From Bacteroidales bacterium (GTDB taxonomy: Bacteria > Bacteroidota > Bacteroidia > Bacteroidales > PXBB01): a stretch of 39,853 bases of DNA. The notes under the pieces were generated by a model, which did no database searches, was not told the DNA's origin, and saw only the letters and a list, made by a program, of their open reading frames with translations. The position numbers and the translations under genes are program-made. The DNA lies in the NCBI GenBank assembly GCA_003565735.1, contig PXBB01000069.1, forward strand, positions 1 to 39,853. The letters run 5' to 3'. Of this stretch, positions 27,814 to 37,354 are shown one piece after another (the stretch's first letter is position 1; each line of letters starts with the position of its first letter).

Positions 27814-28368
27814 ATGTCAAGAATTGGAAATAAACCCATAGAATTGCCGAAAAATGTGGAATTAAAACTCACAGATAACAATATTGTTGTTGTAAAAGGG
27901 CCTTTGGGAGAACTACAACAGGAGATCAATCCTGCTATAAGTGTGGAGGTAAGTGATGATACAGTTCTCGTCCAAAGACACACAGAACAAAAAGCACACA
28001 AATCATTACATGGTTTATACAGATCTCTTATTGCCAATATGATAGAAGGAGTGTCAAAAGGATATACCATAGAACAGGAAGTTGTTGGTGTAGGTTATAA
28101 AGTAAATGCAACCGGGCAGCAGCTAGATATGTCTTTGGGCTATTCGCACAATATCCTTATGGTTCTTCCTGATGAGGTAAAGGTCGAAACAGTTACTGAA
28201 AGAGGTAAAAACCCAAGAATCATCTTAAAATCGCACGATAAACAACTTATAGGGATGGTGGCTGCTAAAATAAGAGCGCTCCGTAAACCAGAACCATATA
28301 AGGGTAAAGGTATTAAGTTTGTGAATGAAGTTCTTAGACGTAAAGCTGGAAAAACTGCCAGCGCGTAA
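27814..28368 (+). CDS. rplF: 50S ribosomal protein uL6
   Basis: uL6 sits near the sarcin-ricin loop and stabilises the 50S. The 184-residue protein has two repeated alpha/beta domains, starting SRIGNKPIELPKNVE and ending in the signature PEPYKGKGIKFVNEVLRRKAGKTA. It is the only gene in the block with a good Shine-Dalgarno-like GGAGG, 9 bases before the start. It follows rpsH by 17 bases. Confidence 0.99.
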   Translation: MSRIGNKPIELPKNVELKLTDNNIVVVKGPLGELQQEINPAISVEVSDDTVLVQRHTEQKAHKSLHGLYRSLIANMIEGVSKGYTIEQEVVGVGYKVNATGQQLDMSLGYSHNILMVLPDEVKVETVTERGKNPRIILKSHDKQLIGMVAAKIRALRKPEPYKGKGIKFVNEVLRRKAGKTASA

Positions 28369-28400
28369 ACATAATATTACACATAAAAATACTATTAAAA

Positions 28401-28757
28401 ATGGCTACAGATAAGAAAGAAAGAAGAATAAAGATTAAAAAAAGAATCAGGAAGACCATAAAAGGGACACCTGAAAAGCCTAGACTAACGGTTTTTAGAA
28501 GCAACAACGAAATATATGCACAGCTAATTGATGATGTTAATAAAAAAACACTCATAACAGTGTCTTCTTTATCGAAGGAAGTTGCTTCACAAAAACTAAG
28601 CAAAATTGAAAAATCAAAAACCGTTGGAAAAATGGTTGCACAAAAAGCCATAGAAAATGGTATTGCCAATGTTGTATTCGACCGTAATGGTTATTTGTAT
28701 CATGGTAGAGTTAAAGTATTAGCGGATTCAGCACGTGAAGCTGGACTTAAATTTTAA
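28401..28757 (+). CDS. rplR: 50S ribosomal protein uL18
   Basis: uL18 carries 5S rRNA into the central protuberance with uL5. The 118 residues begin with a basic stretch (KKERRIKIKKRIRKTIKGT), then RPRLTVFRSN-like PRLTVFRSNNEIYAQLID, and end VVFDRNGYLYHGRVKVLADSAREAGLKF, diagnostic of the family. It precedes rpsE by 6 bases. Confidence 0.99.
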   Translation: MATDKKERRIKIKKRIRKTIKGTPEKPRLTVFRSNNEIYAQLIDDVNKKTLITVSSLSKEVASQKLSKIEKSKTVGKMVAQKAIENGIANVVFDRNGYLYHGRVKVLADSAREAGLKF

Positions 28758-28763
28758 AAACAT

Positions 28764-29282
28764 ATGTCAAACGGAAATATCAAAAGAGTAAAATCAAGCG
28801 AAATCGAGTTTAAAGACAGACTTGTTGCAATAAAAAGGGTTACAAAAGTAACTAAAGGTGGTAGAACTTTTAGCTTTTCTGCTATTGTTGTAGTAGGCAA
28901 TGAGGATGGAGTTGTTGGTTATGGCCTTGGTAAAGCAAAGGAAGTTACAACAGCTATTGCTAAAGGTGTTGATGATGCCAAGAAAAACCTTATCAAAGTT
29001 CCTGTGCTTAAAGGAACTATTCCCCACGCACAAGAAGGTAAGTACAGTGGCGCCAGAGTCCTTATTAAACCTGCATCATCGGGTACCGGTGTAATTGCCG
29101 GAGGTGCGATGAGAGCTGTTCTTGAAAGCGTCGGTATTCATGATGTACTTGCCAAATCAAAAGGATCTTCAAATCCCCACAGTGTCGTAAAGGCAACTAT
29201 TGATGCTCTCGTAAAGCTAAAAGACCCTTTCACAGTAGCCCAATTGCGAAATGTACCCCTTAAAAAAGTGTTTAACGGTTAA
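28764..29282 (+). CDS. rpsE: 30S ribosomal protein uS5
   Basis: uS5 influences decoding accuracy and is a spectinomycin-resistance site. The 172 residues include [30 protein letters not shown] (the loop with the spectinomycin contact region), [10 protein letters not shown], and the C-terminal double-psi-like segment [29 protein letters not shown]. Complete and normal in size; rpmD follows after 18 bases. Confidence 0.99.
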   Translation: MSNGNIKRVKSSEIEFKDRLVAIKRVTKVTKGGRTFSFSAIVVVGNEDGVVGYGLGKAKEVTTAIAKGVDDAKKNLIKVPVLKGTIPHAQEGKYSGARVLIKPASSGTGVIAGGAMRAVLESVGIHDVLAKSKGSSNPHSVVKATIDALVKLKDPFTVAQLRNVPLKKVFNG

Positions 29283-29300
29283 TTTTTTATAGAAATAATA

Positions 29301-29477
29301 ATGGAAAAGATAAAGATTAAACAAACTAAAAGTATCATAGGCCAACCAGAACGTCAAAAGAGAACGCTTAAGGCACTTGGATTAAGAAGATTAAATCAGG
29401 TTGTTGAACTTGAAATTACACCACAAGTTCAAGGTATGATAAGAAAAGTTAGCCATCTTGTTACAAAAGTTGATTAA
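29301..29477 (+). CDS. rpmD: 50S ribosomal protein uL30
   Basis: This 58-residue gene is easily missed because of its size. It fits between rpsE and rplO, the canonical spc position, with an open frame from ATG at 29301 to TAA at 29477. The protein has the L30 pattern: a basic first strand (MEKIKIKQTKSIIGQPERQK), TLKALGLRRLNQ and a C-terminal MIRKVSHLVTK helix. uL30 is a small peripheral 50S protein that binds 23S rRNA near the uL5/uL18 side. Confidence 0.96.
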   Translation: MEKIKIKQTKSIIGQPERQKRTLKALGLRRLNQVVELEITPQVQGMIRKVSHLVTKVD

Positions 29478-29503
29478 TTGAAAATATACAATAATTATAA
29501 ATT

Positions 29504-29950
29504 ATGGATTTAAGTAAGTTAAAACCGGCTAAAGGCGCCATAAAGAAAAGTAAACGTATTGGACGCGGTGAAGGTTCTGGCCATGGAGACACTGCTACCA
29601 AAGGGCATAAAGGTCAGCAATCGCGCTCCGGTTACAAAAGAAAAAAAGGTTTTGAAGGTGGGCAGATGCCATTGTATAGAAGGTTGCCAAAATTTGGATT
29701 TAACAACCCTAATAGAATAAGATACAATGGTGTTAATGTGGATACTTTGCAAAAAATAGCTGAAGAAAAGGGTATTACGGAATTTAATATGGACGTTTTT
29801 ATTCAAAACGGATTAGCCTCAAAAAGCGAGCGTGTTAAGATTTTAGGACGTGGCGATTTGAATACTAAAATTGAGGTGACAGCCCATGCATTTACCAAAA
29901 AAGCTATAACCCTTATTGAAGCACAAGGTGGAACCGCGAAAAAAATCTAA
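29504..29950 (+). CDS. rplO: 50S ribosomal protein uL15
   Basis: uL15 is an early assembly protein with a long glycine- and arginine-rich N-terminal tail. The 148 residues contain the tail RIGRGEGSGHGDTATKGHKG, then FEGGQMPLYRRLPKFGFNN, and the C-terminal LGRGDLNTKIEVTAHAFTKKA. The gene is 26 bases after rpmD and 6 before secY. Confidence 0.99.
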   Translation: MDLSKLKPAKGAIKKSKRIGRGEGSGHGDTATKGHKGQQSRSGYKRKKGFEGGQMPLYRRLPKFGFNNPNRIRYNGVNVDTLQKIAEEKGITEFNMDVFIQNGLASKSERVKILGRGDLNTKIEVTAHAFTKKAITLIEAQGGTAKKI

Positions 29951-29956
29951 TCTTAA

Positions 29957-31318
29957 ATGAAAAGAATAATACAAACCATAAAGAACATTTGGAAAATTGA
30001 AGAACTTCGTCAACGGATACTGACCACATTGGGCTTTATTCTTATATATCGCTTCGGTTCTTTTGTAGTTCTTCCAGGAGTTGACCCATCTCAGCTTGCT
30101 GCATTACAAGCTCAAACTGCCGATGGTCTGCTGGGGCTGCTCAATATGTTTTCTGGTGGTGCATTTTCTAATGCCTCCATCTTTGCGCTTGGAATTATGC
30201 CTTATATATCAGCCTCAATTGTTGTTCAGCTTTTGAGCATGGCTATTCCTTATTTCCAAAAACTACAGCGCGAAGGTGATAGTGGCAGAAAGAAAATCAA
30301 TCAAATTACCCGTTATCTTACAGTATTGATAACTGCCGGACAAGCACCTGCTTACATTGGAAATCTTGTTTCACAATTACCTCCGGAAGCCATTTCTCCT
30401 TTCGATCCTAACGTCATGTCTCCCAGCACATTCTTTTGGGTGTCATCTGTTGTCATACTTATTACAGGCACCATGTTTGTTATGTGGTTAGGTGAAAGAA
30501 TAACTGAGAAGGGTATCGGAAATGGTATTTCATTGCTTATCATGATTGGTATTATTGCCAACCTTCCCAGAGCTCTTGGTCAGGAGTTTCTTTCTAGAAT
30601 AGCGCAAGATGGTGGCGGGCTGGTCATATTTTTGATTGAGATTGTTATTCTTATATTCATTATTCTTTTAACAATTCTTCTTGTTCAGGGAACAAGGCGC
30701 ATTCCTGTGCAGTTTGCCAAAAGAATTGTTGGCAACAAACAATATGGCGGCGTCAGACAATATATTCCATTAAAAGTAAATGCAGCTGGTGTGATGCCTA
30801 TCATATTTGCACAAGCTCTTATGTTCGTGCCTCTAACACTTGCAGGTTTTTCTGATTCAGATGCTATGACCGGATTTGCAGCTGCTTTTTCCAATTTTAC
30901 CGGTTTTTGGTATAACCTTGTGTTTGCGACCATGATTATCCTTTTTACATATTTTTATACAGCTATTACTATCAACCCAAACCAAATGGCCGAAGATATG
31001 AAAAAGAACGGAGGTTTTATACCCGGTGTTAAACCTGGTAAAAAAACAGCCGAGTTTATTGATGGTGTTATGTCGCGTATTGTATTGCCCGGCTCCATAT
31101 TTTTGGCTATCGTTGCTATTCTTCCGGCTATAGTCAGTCTGATGGGTGTCAGTAGCGAGTTTGCACAATTCTATGGTGGAACATCATTGCTTATTCTCGT
31201 TGGTGTTATTCTTGATACGTTACAACAAATTGAAAGCCATTTGCTTATGCGGCATTACGATGGCTTAATGAAGTCAGGTCGTATCAAAGGCCGATCGAGT
31301 ATGAATATGGCAGGATAA
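29957..31318 (+). CDS. secY: Protein translocase subunit SecY
   Basis: SecY forms the protein-conducting channel with SecE and SecG. The 453 residues show ten predicted membrane helices, starting with LRQRILTTLGFILIYRFGSFVVLPGVD. Diagnostic parts are the plug region (GGAFSNASIFALGIMPYISAS), the QREGDSGRKKINQITRYLT cytoplasmic loop, GNGISLLIMIGI, the PLKVNAAGVMPIIFAQALM segment and the C5 loop KKNGGFIPGVKPGKKTAEFID. The position between rplO and map without adk is the usual Bacteroidota layout. Proximity to ribosomal genes and Ffh fits the co-translational targeting role. Confidence 0.99.
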   Translation: MKRIIQTIKNIWKIEELRQRILTTLGFILIYRFGSFVVLPGVDPSQLAALQAQTADGLLGLLNMFSGGAFSNASIFALGIMPYISASIVVQLLSMAIPYFQKLQREGDSGRKKINQITRYLTVLITAGQAPAYIGNLVSQLPPEAISPFDPNVMSPSTFFWVSSVVILITGTMFVMWLGERITEKGIGNGISLLIMIGIIANLPRALGQEFLSRIAQDGGGLVIFLIEIVILIFIILLTILLVQGTRRIPVQFAKRIVGNKQYGGVRQYIPLKVNAAGVMPIIFAQALMFVPLTLAGFSDSDAMTGFAAAFSNFTGFWYNLVFATMIILFTYFYTAITINPNQMAEDMKKNGGFIPGVKPGKKTAEFIDGVMSRIVLPGSIFLAIVAILPAIVSLMGVSSEFAQFYGGTSLLILVGVILDTLQQIESHLLMRHYDGLMKSGRIKGRSSMNMAG

Positions 31319-31328
31319 TTATTTTTAA

Positions 31329-32111
31329 ATGATTACTTATAAAAGTACAGAAGAAATAGAATTATTACGTGAAAGTTCTTTGATTGTTGCGAGGGCATTA
31401 GGAGAAGTTGCCAAAAAAATTAAGCCGGGTATAGCTACCAAAGCGCTTGATAAAATTGCCGAGGAGTTTATCCGGGACCAGGGTGCAAAGCCTGCTTTTA
31501 AAGGATATAATGGATTTCCGACAACGCTATGTATATCCATTAATGAGCATGTTGTTCATGGTATCCCCGGCGACAGAATTATTGATGATGGTGATATCGT
31601 TTCAATTGACTGTGGTGCTTTGAAAAATGGTTTTTATGGCGATTCGGCATACACATTCCCTATTGGAAATATCCAGCCGGATGTTATGAAGCTGCTTGAA
31701 GCTACCAAAACATCTCTGTATAAAGCTATTGATCAAGCTGTTGAGGGGAAAAGGTTAGGAGATATTGGCAATGCTATTCAAAGCCATGTTGAACCATTGG
31801 GTTTTTCAGTTGTTAAGGATCTGGTAGGTCATGGAATTGGAAAAAATTTGCACGAGAAACCCAACGTGCTTAATTATGGCAAAAGAGGTAATGGGATGTT
31901 GTTAAAAGAAGGCCTCGTCTTAGCTATCGAACCTATGATAAACATGGGAACACACAAAGTTGTACAAGAGGAAGACAGGTGGACAGTCAGGACCTTAGAT
32001 AGAAAGCCCTCAGCGCATTATGAACATACTGTCGCAGTTAAAAAAGGAAAAGCAGATATATTAAGTTCTTTTAAGTTTATAGAAGAAGTATTATTTTTGC
32101 AAAAAAATTAA
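31329..32111 (+). CDS. map: Methionine aminopeptidase type I
   Basis: Map removes the N-terminal methionine from nascent proteins after deformylation. The 260-residue pita-bread enzyme retains all five metal ligands: two Asp in SIDCGALKNGFYGDSAYTF, His in VGHGIGKNLHEKPNV, Glu in AIEPMINMGTHK and Glu in EHTVAVKKG. It is type I, without the insert of type II enzymes. The gene lies 10 bases after secY and 3 before infA. Confidence 0.98.
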   Translation: MITYKSTEEIELLRESSLIVARALGEVAKKIKPGIATKALDKIAEEFIRDQGAKPAFKGYNGFPTTLCISINEHVVHGIPGDRIIDDGDIVSIDCGALKNGFYGDSAYTFPIGNIQPDVMKLLEATKTSLYKAIDQAVEGKRLGDIGNAIQSHVEPLGFSVVKDLVGHGIGKNLHEKPNVLNYGKRGNGMLLKEGLVLAIEPMINMGTHKVVQEEDRWTVRTLDRKPSAHYEHTVAVKKGKADILSSFKFIEEVLFLQKN

Positions 32112-32114
32112 ATT

Positions 32115-32333
32115 ATGGCAAAACAAGTATCAATAGAACAAGACGGTACAGTTTTAGAATCTTTAGGTAACGCAACATTCCGTGTAGAATTATCTAATGG
32201 TCACATCATTTTGGCTCACATATCCGGCAAAATGCGTATGCATTACATTAAGATATTGCCGGGCGATAAAGTAAAGCTTGAAATGTCGCCATATGATTTA
32301 ACGAAAGGCAGAATAACGTATAGATATAAATAG
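32115..32333 (+). CDS. infA: Translation initiation factor IF-1
   Basis: IF-1 blocks the A site during initiation and helps IF-2 and IF-3. The 72-residue OB-fold protein has the expected [40 protein letters not shown] and [15 protein letters not shown]. Length is canonical. It starts 3 bases after the map stop, and the rpmJ start is 27 bases further. Confidence 0.99.
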   Translation: MAKQVSIEQDGTVLESLGNATFRVELSNGHIILAHISGKMRMHYIKILPGDKVKLEMSPYDLTKGRITYRYK

Positions 32334-32360
32334 AATTGAAATATTTAAATTTAGTATAAC

Positions 32361-32477
32361 ATGAAAGTAAGAGCATCAGTAAAAAAGAGATCACCCGAAT
32401 GCATCGTTGTCAGAAGGAAGGGAAGGGTGTACATTATCAATAAGAAAAATCCCAGATACAAACAACGACAAGGATAA
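32361..32477 (+). CDS. rpmJ: 50S ribosomal protein bL36 (zinc-free form)
   Basis: This 38-residue protein is short but unmistakable: [20 protein letters not shown] at the start and YKQRQG at the end, located between infA and rpsM as usual. The zinc ligands of the C+ form are largely replaced: C11 is Ser, C27 is Asn and H33 is Tyr; only C14 remains. It is therefore the zinc-independent form, which is typical of Bacteroidota, and not a decayed copy. bL36 stabilises helices near the GTPase centre of the 50S. Confidence 0.97.
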   Translation: MKVRASVKKRSPECIVVRRKGRVYIINKKNPRYKQRQG

Positions 32478-32504
32478 AAAATAAATTAAATAAAATAATT
32501 ATTT

Positions 32505-32882
32505 ATGGCAAGGATAGCTGGTATAGACATACCTAAAAACAAAAGAGGTGAAATAGCATTAACTTATATTTTTGGTATAAGCAGAAGTACTGCAAAAAAA
32601 ATTCTTAATGAAGCTAATGTAGATATTCATAAAAAAGTTCAGGATTGGTCGGATGATGAACAGAACCTTATTAGAAATATTATTGGAGAAAAATATACTA
32701 TAGAAGGCGCTTTAAGATCGGAAATTCAGCTGAACATAAAGCGTTTGAGAGATATTGGTTGTTATAGAGGCATCCGTCATCGTCTTGGGCTTCCTGTGAG
32801 AGGGCAAAGCACGAAAAATAATGCCCGAACAAGAAAAGGTAGGAAGAAAACAGTGGCAGGTAAGAAAAAAGCACCAAGATAA
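32505..32882 (+). CDS. rpsM: 30S ribosomal protein uS13
   Basis: uS13 pairs with uS19 in the head and forms the bridge to uL5. The 125 residues begin [24 protein letters not shown] and end in a basic tail with [24 protein letters not shown]. All family positions fit. An unusually long spacer of 104 bases with a strong imperfect hairpin follows before rpsK. Confidence 0.99.
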   Translation: MARIAGIDIPKNKRGEIALTYIFGISRSTAKKILNEANVDIHKKVQDWSDDEQNLIRNIIGEKYTIEGALRSEIQLNIKRLRDIGCYRGIRHRLGLPVRGQSTKNNARTRKGRKKTVAGKKKAPR

Positions 32883-32892
32883 AATTGAAAAC

Positions 32893-32941
32893 GGCTGGGA
32901 AGCATGCATCGTGATGAATCATTTGCTGCTTATTAACAGCC
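32893..32941 (+). promoter_or_regulatory. Imperfect hairpin in the rpsM-rpsK spacer, possible r-protein leader
   Basis: GGCTG (32893-32897) pairs with CAGCC (32937-32941); inside, AAGCA (32900-32904) pairs with TGCTT (32927-32931), and GCA (32906-32908) with TGC (32924-32926), then a TGA/TCA tip. It fills about half of the longest spacer in the block and no T-run follows, which suggests a protein-binding or RNA-processing structure more than a terminator. E. coli S4 represses this operon from a structure upstream of rpsM; a similar role here is only a guess. Confidence 0.45.
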
Positions 32942-32986
32942 TTGAAAATAAGAAAAGAATAAAATTACATATGAAATAGATTTTTT

Positions 32987-33376
32987 ATGGCAAAGACAAC
33001 AAAACCCACAAAAAAAAGAGTAGTAAAAGTTGATGCTATCGGACAAGCCCATATCAAGGCATCCTTTAACAATATTATAGTAACGCTTACCAATAGCACA
33101 GGGCAAGTCATATCATGGGCAAGTGCCGGTAAGATGGGATTCCGCGGATCAAAAAAGAATACGCCTTATGCCGCTCAAATGGCTGCTACAGAATGCGCTA
33201 AAACAGCATTTGATTTAGGACTAAGAAAAGTAAAAGTATTTGTCAAAGGCCCCGGTGCCGGACGAGAATCTGCTATAAGAAGTATTGCATCTGCAGGTAT
33301 TGATGTTATGGAAATAAGAGACGTAACGCCTTTACCGCATAATGGTTGCAGACCACCAAAAAGAAGAAGAGTATAA
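32987..33376 (+). CDS. rpsK: 30S ribosomal protein uS11
   Basis: uS11 forms the mRNA exit cleft and contacts uS18/bS21. The 129 residues contain [58 protein letters not shown] and the C-terminal [18 protein letters not shown]. Canonical and complete. In Bacteroidota the bS21-bS18-bS6 platform next to uS11 is reported to hold the anti-Shine-Dalgarno sequence, which fits the A/T-rich leaders seen here. Confidence 0.99.
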   Translation: MAKTTKPTKKRVVKVDAIGQAHIKASFNNIIVTLTNSTGQVISWASAGKMGFRGSKKNTPYAAQMAATECAKTAFDLGLRKVKVFVKGPGAGRESAIRSIASAGIDVMEIRDVTPLPHNGCRPPKRRRV

Positions 33377-33397
33377 TTTTTTAATTCATTATAAAGC

Positions 33398-34000
33398 ATG
33401 GCTAGATATACAGGACCAAAAAGTAAAATTGCTAGAAAATTCAGAGATGCCATATTCGGGCCGGATAAGTATTTAGAAAAGAAGAACTATCCCCCTGGTC
33501 AGCATGGACCCAACAAAAGAAGAGGTAAGGTCTCAGAATATGGTGTGCAGTTGCTTGAAAAACAAAAAGCAAAATATACCTATGGTGTTCTTGAAAGACA
33601 GTTTTCAAACACTTTTAAAAAAGCAAGCAGAAAAAAAGGTAAAACAGGTGAGATACTTTTACAACTTCTCGAATCAAGACTTGATAACGTAGTGTACAGA
33701 CTAGGAATTGCCCCAAGTAGAAGAGCTGCAAGACAACTTGTTTCTCACAGGCACATTACTGTCAATGGACATGTTGTCAATATCCCCTCTTTTACTGTTA
33801 AAGAAGGCGATCTCGTTGGCGTGCGCGAAAAATCAAAATCTCTGGAGGTCATTCAAAATGCTGTAACAGGTGCAAGTGCTTATTCATGGCTTGAGTGGGA
33901 TGGTGAGCAAATGACAGGAAAGTTCCTTAATGCTCCTCAGAGAGATGATATACCGGAAAATATCAAAGAACAACTTATCGTTGAATTATACTCTAAATAA
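33398..34000 (+). CDS. rpsD: 30S ribosomal protein uS4
   Basis: uS4 is a primary assembly protein and the regulator of the alpha operon in enterobacteria. The 200 residues have [27 protein letters not shown]-type N-terminus (zinc-free, no Cys cluster), the S4 RNA-binding motif [20 protein letters not shown] (about 95-114) with [14 protein letters not shown], and a normal C-terminus. Confidence 0.99.
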   Translation: MARYTGPKSKIARKFRDAIFGPDKYLEKKNYPPGQHGPNKRRGKVSEYGVQLLEKQKAKYTYGVLERQFSNTFKKASRKKGKTGEILLQLLESRLDNVVYRLGIAPSRRAARQLVSHRHITVNGHVVNIPSFTVKEGDLVGVREKSKSLEVIQNAVTGASAYSWLEWDGEQMTGKFLNAPQRDDIPENIKEQLIVELYSK

Positions 34001-34025
34001 AATTTTAAATTAAAATATTTTTTAA

Positions 34026-35012
34026 ATGGCCATTTTAGCTTTTCAAAAACCAGATAAAGTCATCATGTTAGAATCGGACGACCGAAAAGGCTTGTTCGAA
34101 TTCAGACCTCTTGAACCCGGTTATGGTATCACAATTGGCAATGCGCTAAGACGCATACTGCTTTCCTCTCTTGAAGGCTACGCCATAACTGCTATCAAAA
34201 TCGATGGGGCAGATCATGAATTCTCTTCACTCAAGGGTGTTGTTGAGGACGTTCCTGATATAGTGTTAAACCTTAAAAAAGTAAGATTTAAACAAATAGT
34301 TGAAGAAACAGAAAGTGAAAAGGTTACTATCAACATCAGCAATAAAAAACAATTTACCGGCGAGGACATCAATAATGCTGTCGCAGGTTTTCAGGTGCTA
34401 AATCCTGAATTGGTTATATGTAATCTTGATACATCAGCGAAGTTCTCGATAGAAATTCACATCAATAAAGGGCGGGGTTATGTGCCTGCTGAAGAAAACA
34501 AAGTGCCGGGAAGCGTTATTGGCACAGTAGCTATTGACTCCATATTCACACCTATAAAGAATGTAAAATACCACGTTGAAGATTATCGTGTAGAACAAAA
34601 AACAGACTACGAAAAACTCATTATAGATCTGATTACTGACGGATCCATTACACCTAAGGATGCACTGCAGGAAGCTGCCAAAATATTGATAACCCATTTC
34701 ATGCTTTTTTCTGATGAAAGAATTACTTTGGACACTCAGGAAAAATCTACCAGCGAAGAGTTCGATGAATCTTCACTTCATATGAGGCAGTTACTGCAAA
34801 CAAAACTTAACGACCTCGACCTCTCTGTAAGAGCTTTAAACTGCCTTAAAGCAGCAGAAGTTGAAACACTAGGGGATTTGGTACAGTACAACAGAAATGA
34901 TTTGTTGAAGTTTCGCAACTTTGGAAAAAAATCTCTCGATGAGTTGGATAAACTTGTAAAACAAAAAAACCTATCCTTTGGGATGAATATTTCTAAATAT
35001 AAACTTGACTAA
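34026..35012 (+). CDS. rpoA: DNA-directed RNA polymerase subunit alpha
   Basis: Alpha dimers nucleate RNA polymerase and contact promoters and activators. The 328 residues have the N-terminal domain ([26 protein letters not shown], about 26-51, the beta-contact and dimer helix) to about 230, a short linker, and the C-terminal helix-hairpin domain (about 255-320) with [23 protein letters not shown] and [13 protein letters not shown]. The DNA-contacting Arg of the RxxNCL motif is retained. The neighbours rpsD and rplQ give the usual alpha operon order. Confidence 0.99.
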   Translation: MAILAFQKPDKVIMLESDDRKGLFEFRPLEPGYGITIGNALRRILLSSLEGYAITAIKIDGADHEFSSLKGVVEDVPDIVLNLKKVRFKQIVEETESEKVTINISNKKQFTGEDINNAVAGFQVLNPELVICNLDTSAKFSIEIHINKGRGYVPAEENKVPGSVIGTVAIDSIFTPIKNVKYHVEDYRVEQKTDYEKLIIDLITDGSITPKDALQEAAKILITHFMLFSDERITLDTQEKSTSEEFDESSLHMRQLLQTKLNDLDLSVRALNCLKAAEVETLGDLVQYNRNDLLKFRNFGKKSLDELDKLVKQKNLSFGMNISKYKLD

Positions 35013-35023
35013 GGCAATTTGAG

Positions 35024-35881
35024 ATGAGACATAATAGAAAAACAAAAAAATTAGGACGTAAACCAGCACATAGAAAAACCATGTTGTCAAACATGGCTTC
35101 CTCTTTAATTCTTCATAAAAGAATAGTAACTACCTTAGCTAAAGCCAAAGCTTTAAGGGTATATGTAGAGCCGCTTATAACAAAGTCTAAAAATGATACA
35201 ACACATTCGAGAAGGACTGTGTTTAGTTATTTGCAAAATAAATATGCAGTGGCTGAACTTTTTAGAGAAGTAGCTGCTAAAGTAGCAGACAGACCCGGAG
35301 GCTACACGCGTATTCTGAAAACAGGCAACAGATTGGGCGATGCTGCTGAAATGTGTATTATTGAACTTGTTGATTACAATGAATTACTATTGCAGCAGGC
35401 AGAAACAAAGAAAAAGACTACAAGAAGACGTAGAAGAGGCGGTAAAAAATCTCAAGAAGAAATACAAACCGATGAACAAACCACGGCAATGCCTCCTGAA
35501 GATGTAAAAGATACAACTGAAGAAAAAGAAGCTGAAAAAGAAGAAGATACCAAGCAAGAGGATGTTACAGATTCTGAGACAGCTGAAGTTGAAGAAAAAC
35601 CATCGGACAAACCTGTTAATGAAGAAAAAAGTAAAATAGAAGAGAAAAAAGAAGAACCTCAACCAAAAGCTGAAAAGGAAGAGGCGCCTAAATCCGAAAA
35701 TGAGGCAAAAGATGAACAGGTAAAAGATGAAGAGGTGAAAGATGAGGCAAAAGAAGAAGTAAAAGAAGAGGTGAAAGAAGAAGAGCCTAAAGCTGAAAAG
35801 AAGGAGGAGCAAACACCTGAAAATGAAGCGAAAAATGAAGAAACAAAAGATAATAAGGACAATTCTGAAAAGAAAGAATAA
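35024..35881 (+). CDS. rplQ: 50S ribosomal protein bL17 with long acidic C-terminal tail
   Basis: bL17 lies near the tunnel exit. Residues 1-120 are the normal L17 domain: [35 protein letters not shown] and [24 protein letters not shown]. Then comes a basic bridge [11 protein letters not shown] (132-142) and about 140 residues made almost entirely of Glu, Lys, Asp, Thr, Pro and Ala, with repeats such as [10 protein letters not shown] and KEEVKEE (about 235-253). Typical L17 proteins are about 115-160 residues, so the protein is roughly twice the usual size. The tail is likely disordered. It is the last gene of the block; a rho-independent terminator starts 22 bases after its stop. Confidence 0.97.
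   Translation: MRHNRKTKKLGRKPAHRKTMLSNMASSLILHKRIVTTLAKAKALRVYVEPLITKSKNDTTHSRRTVFSYLQNKYAVAELFREVAAKVADRPGGYTRILKTGNRLGDAAEMCIIELVDYNELLLQQAETKKKTTRRRRRGGKKSQEEIQTDEQTTAMPPEDVKDTTEEKEAEKEEDTKQEDVTDSETAEVEEKPSDKPVNEEKSKIEEKKEEPQPKAEKEEAPKSENEAKDEQVKDEEVKDEAKEEVKEEVKEEEPKAEKKEEQTPENEAKNEETKDNKDNSEKKE
35456..35878 (+). repeat. Low-complexity K/E-rich coding region of rplQ with short degenerate repeats
   Basis: Codons 145-285 of rplQ are rich in GAA, AAA, GAG and GAT and contain degenerate tandem units, such as GTAAAAGATGAAGAG next to GTGAAAGATGAGGC and AAAGAAGAAGTAAAAGAAGAG. Such tracts can expand or shrink by slippage; length may vary between strains. Confidence 0.7.
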
Positions 35882-35902
35882 GCCATATCATTGTTAGTTT
35901 TT

Positions 35903-35937
35903 AAGGGATAGAGTATTATGCTTTATCCTTTTTTTTT
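35903..35937 (+). terminator. Rho-independent terminator of the ribosomal block
   Basis: An 11-pair stem, AAGGGATAGAG (35903-35913) with CTTTATCCTTT (35921-35931) including two G-T pairs, closes a 7-base loop and is followed by more T to 35937. It lies between rplQ and eno and ends an operon of about 18 kb. Confidence 0.75.
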
Positions 35938-35978
35938 ATAAGAACATAATTAATAAGAAATAATAATAAAAACAATAA

Positions 35979-37274
<1,296 letters not shown>

Positions 37275-37354
37275 CAATGAAAGCCTTAGATTTTTTTTTG
37301 CGTTTTTTTATGTACCTTTAAAATATTTATAATAAAAATAAACTATTTATAAGA

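Noticed and set aside
32361-32477. rpmJ as a decayed gene because three of four zinc ligands are missing
   Set aside because: The frame is intact and the C-minus form is the normal bL36 type in Bacteroidota.
35387-35886. Long minus-strand open frames opposite rplQ rich in Phe, Ser and Leu
   Set aside because: They are the antisense image of the GAA/AAA-rich tail and have no gene-like composition, start context or family.
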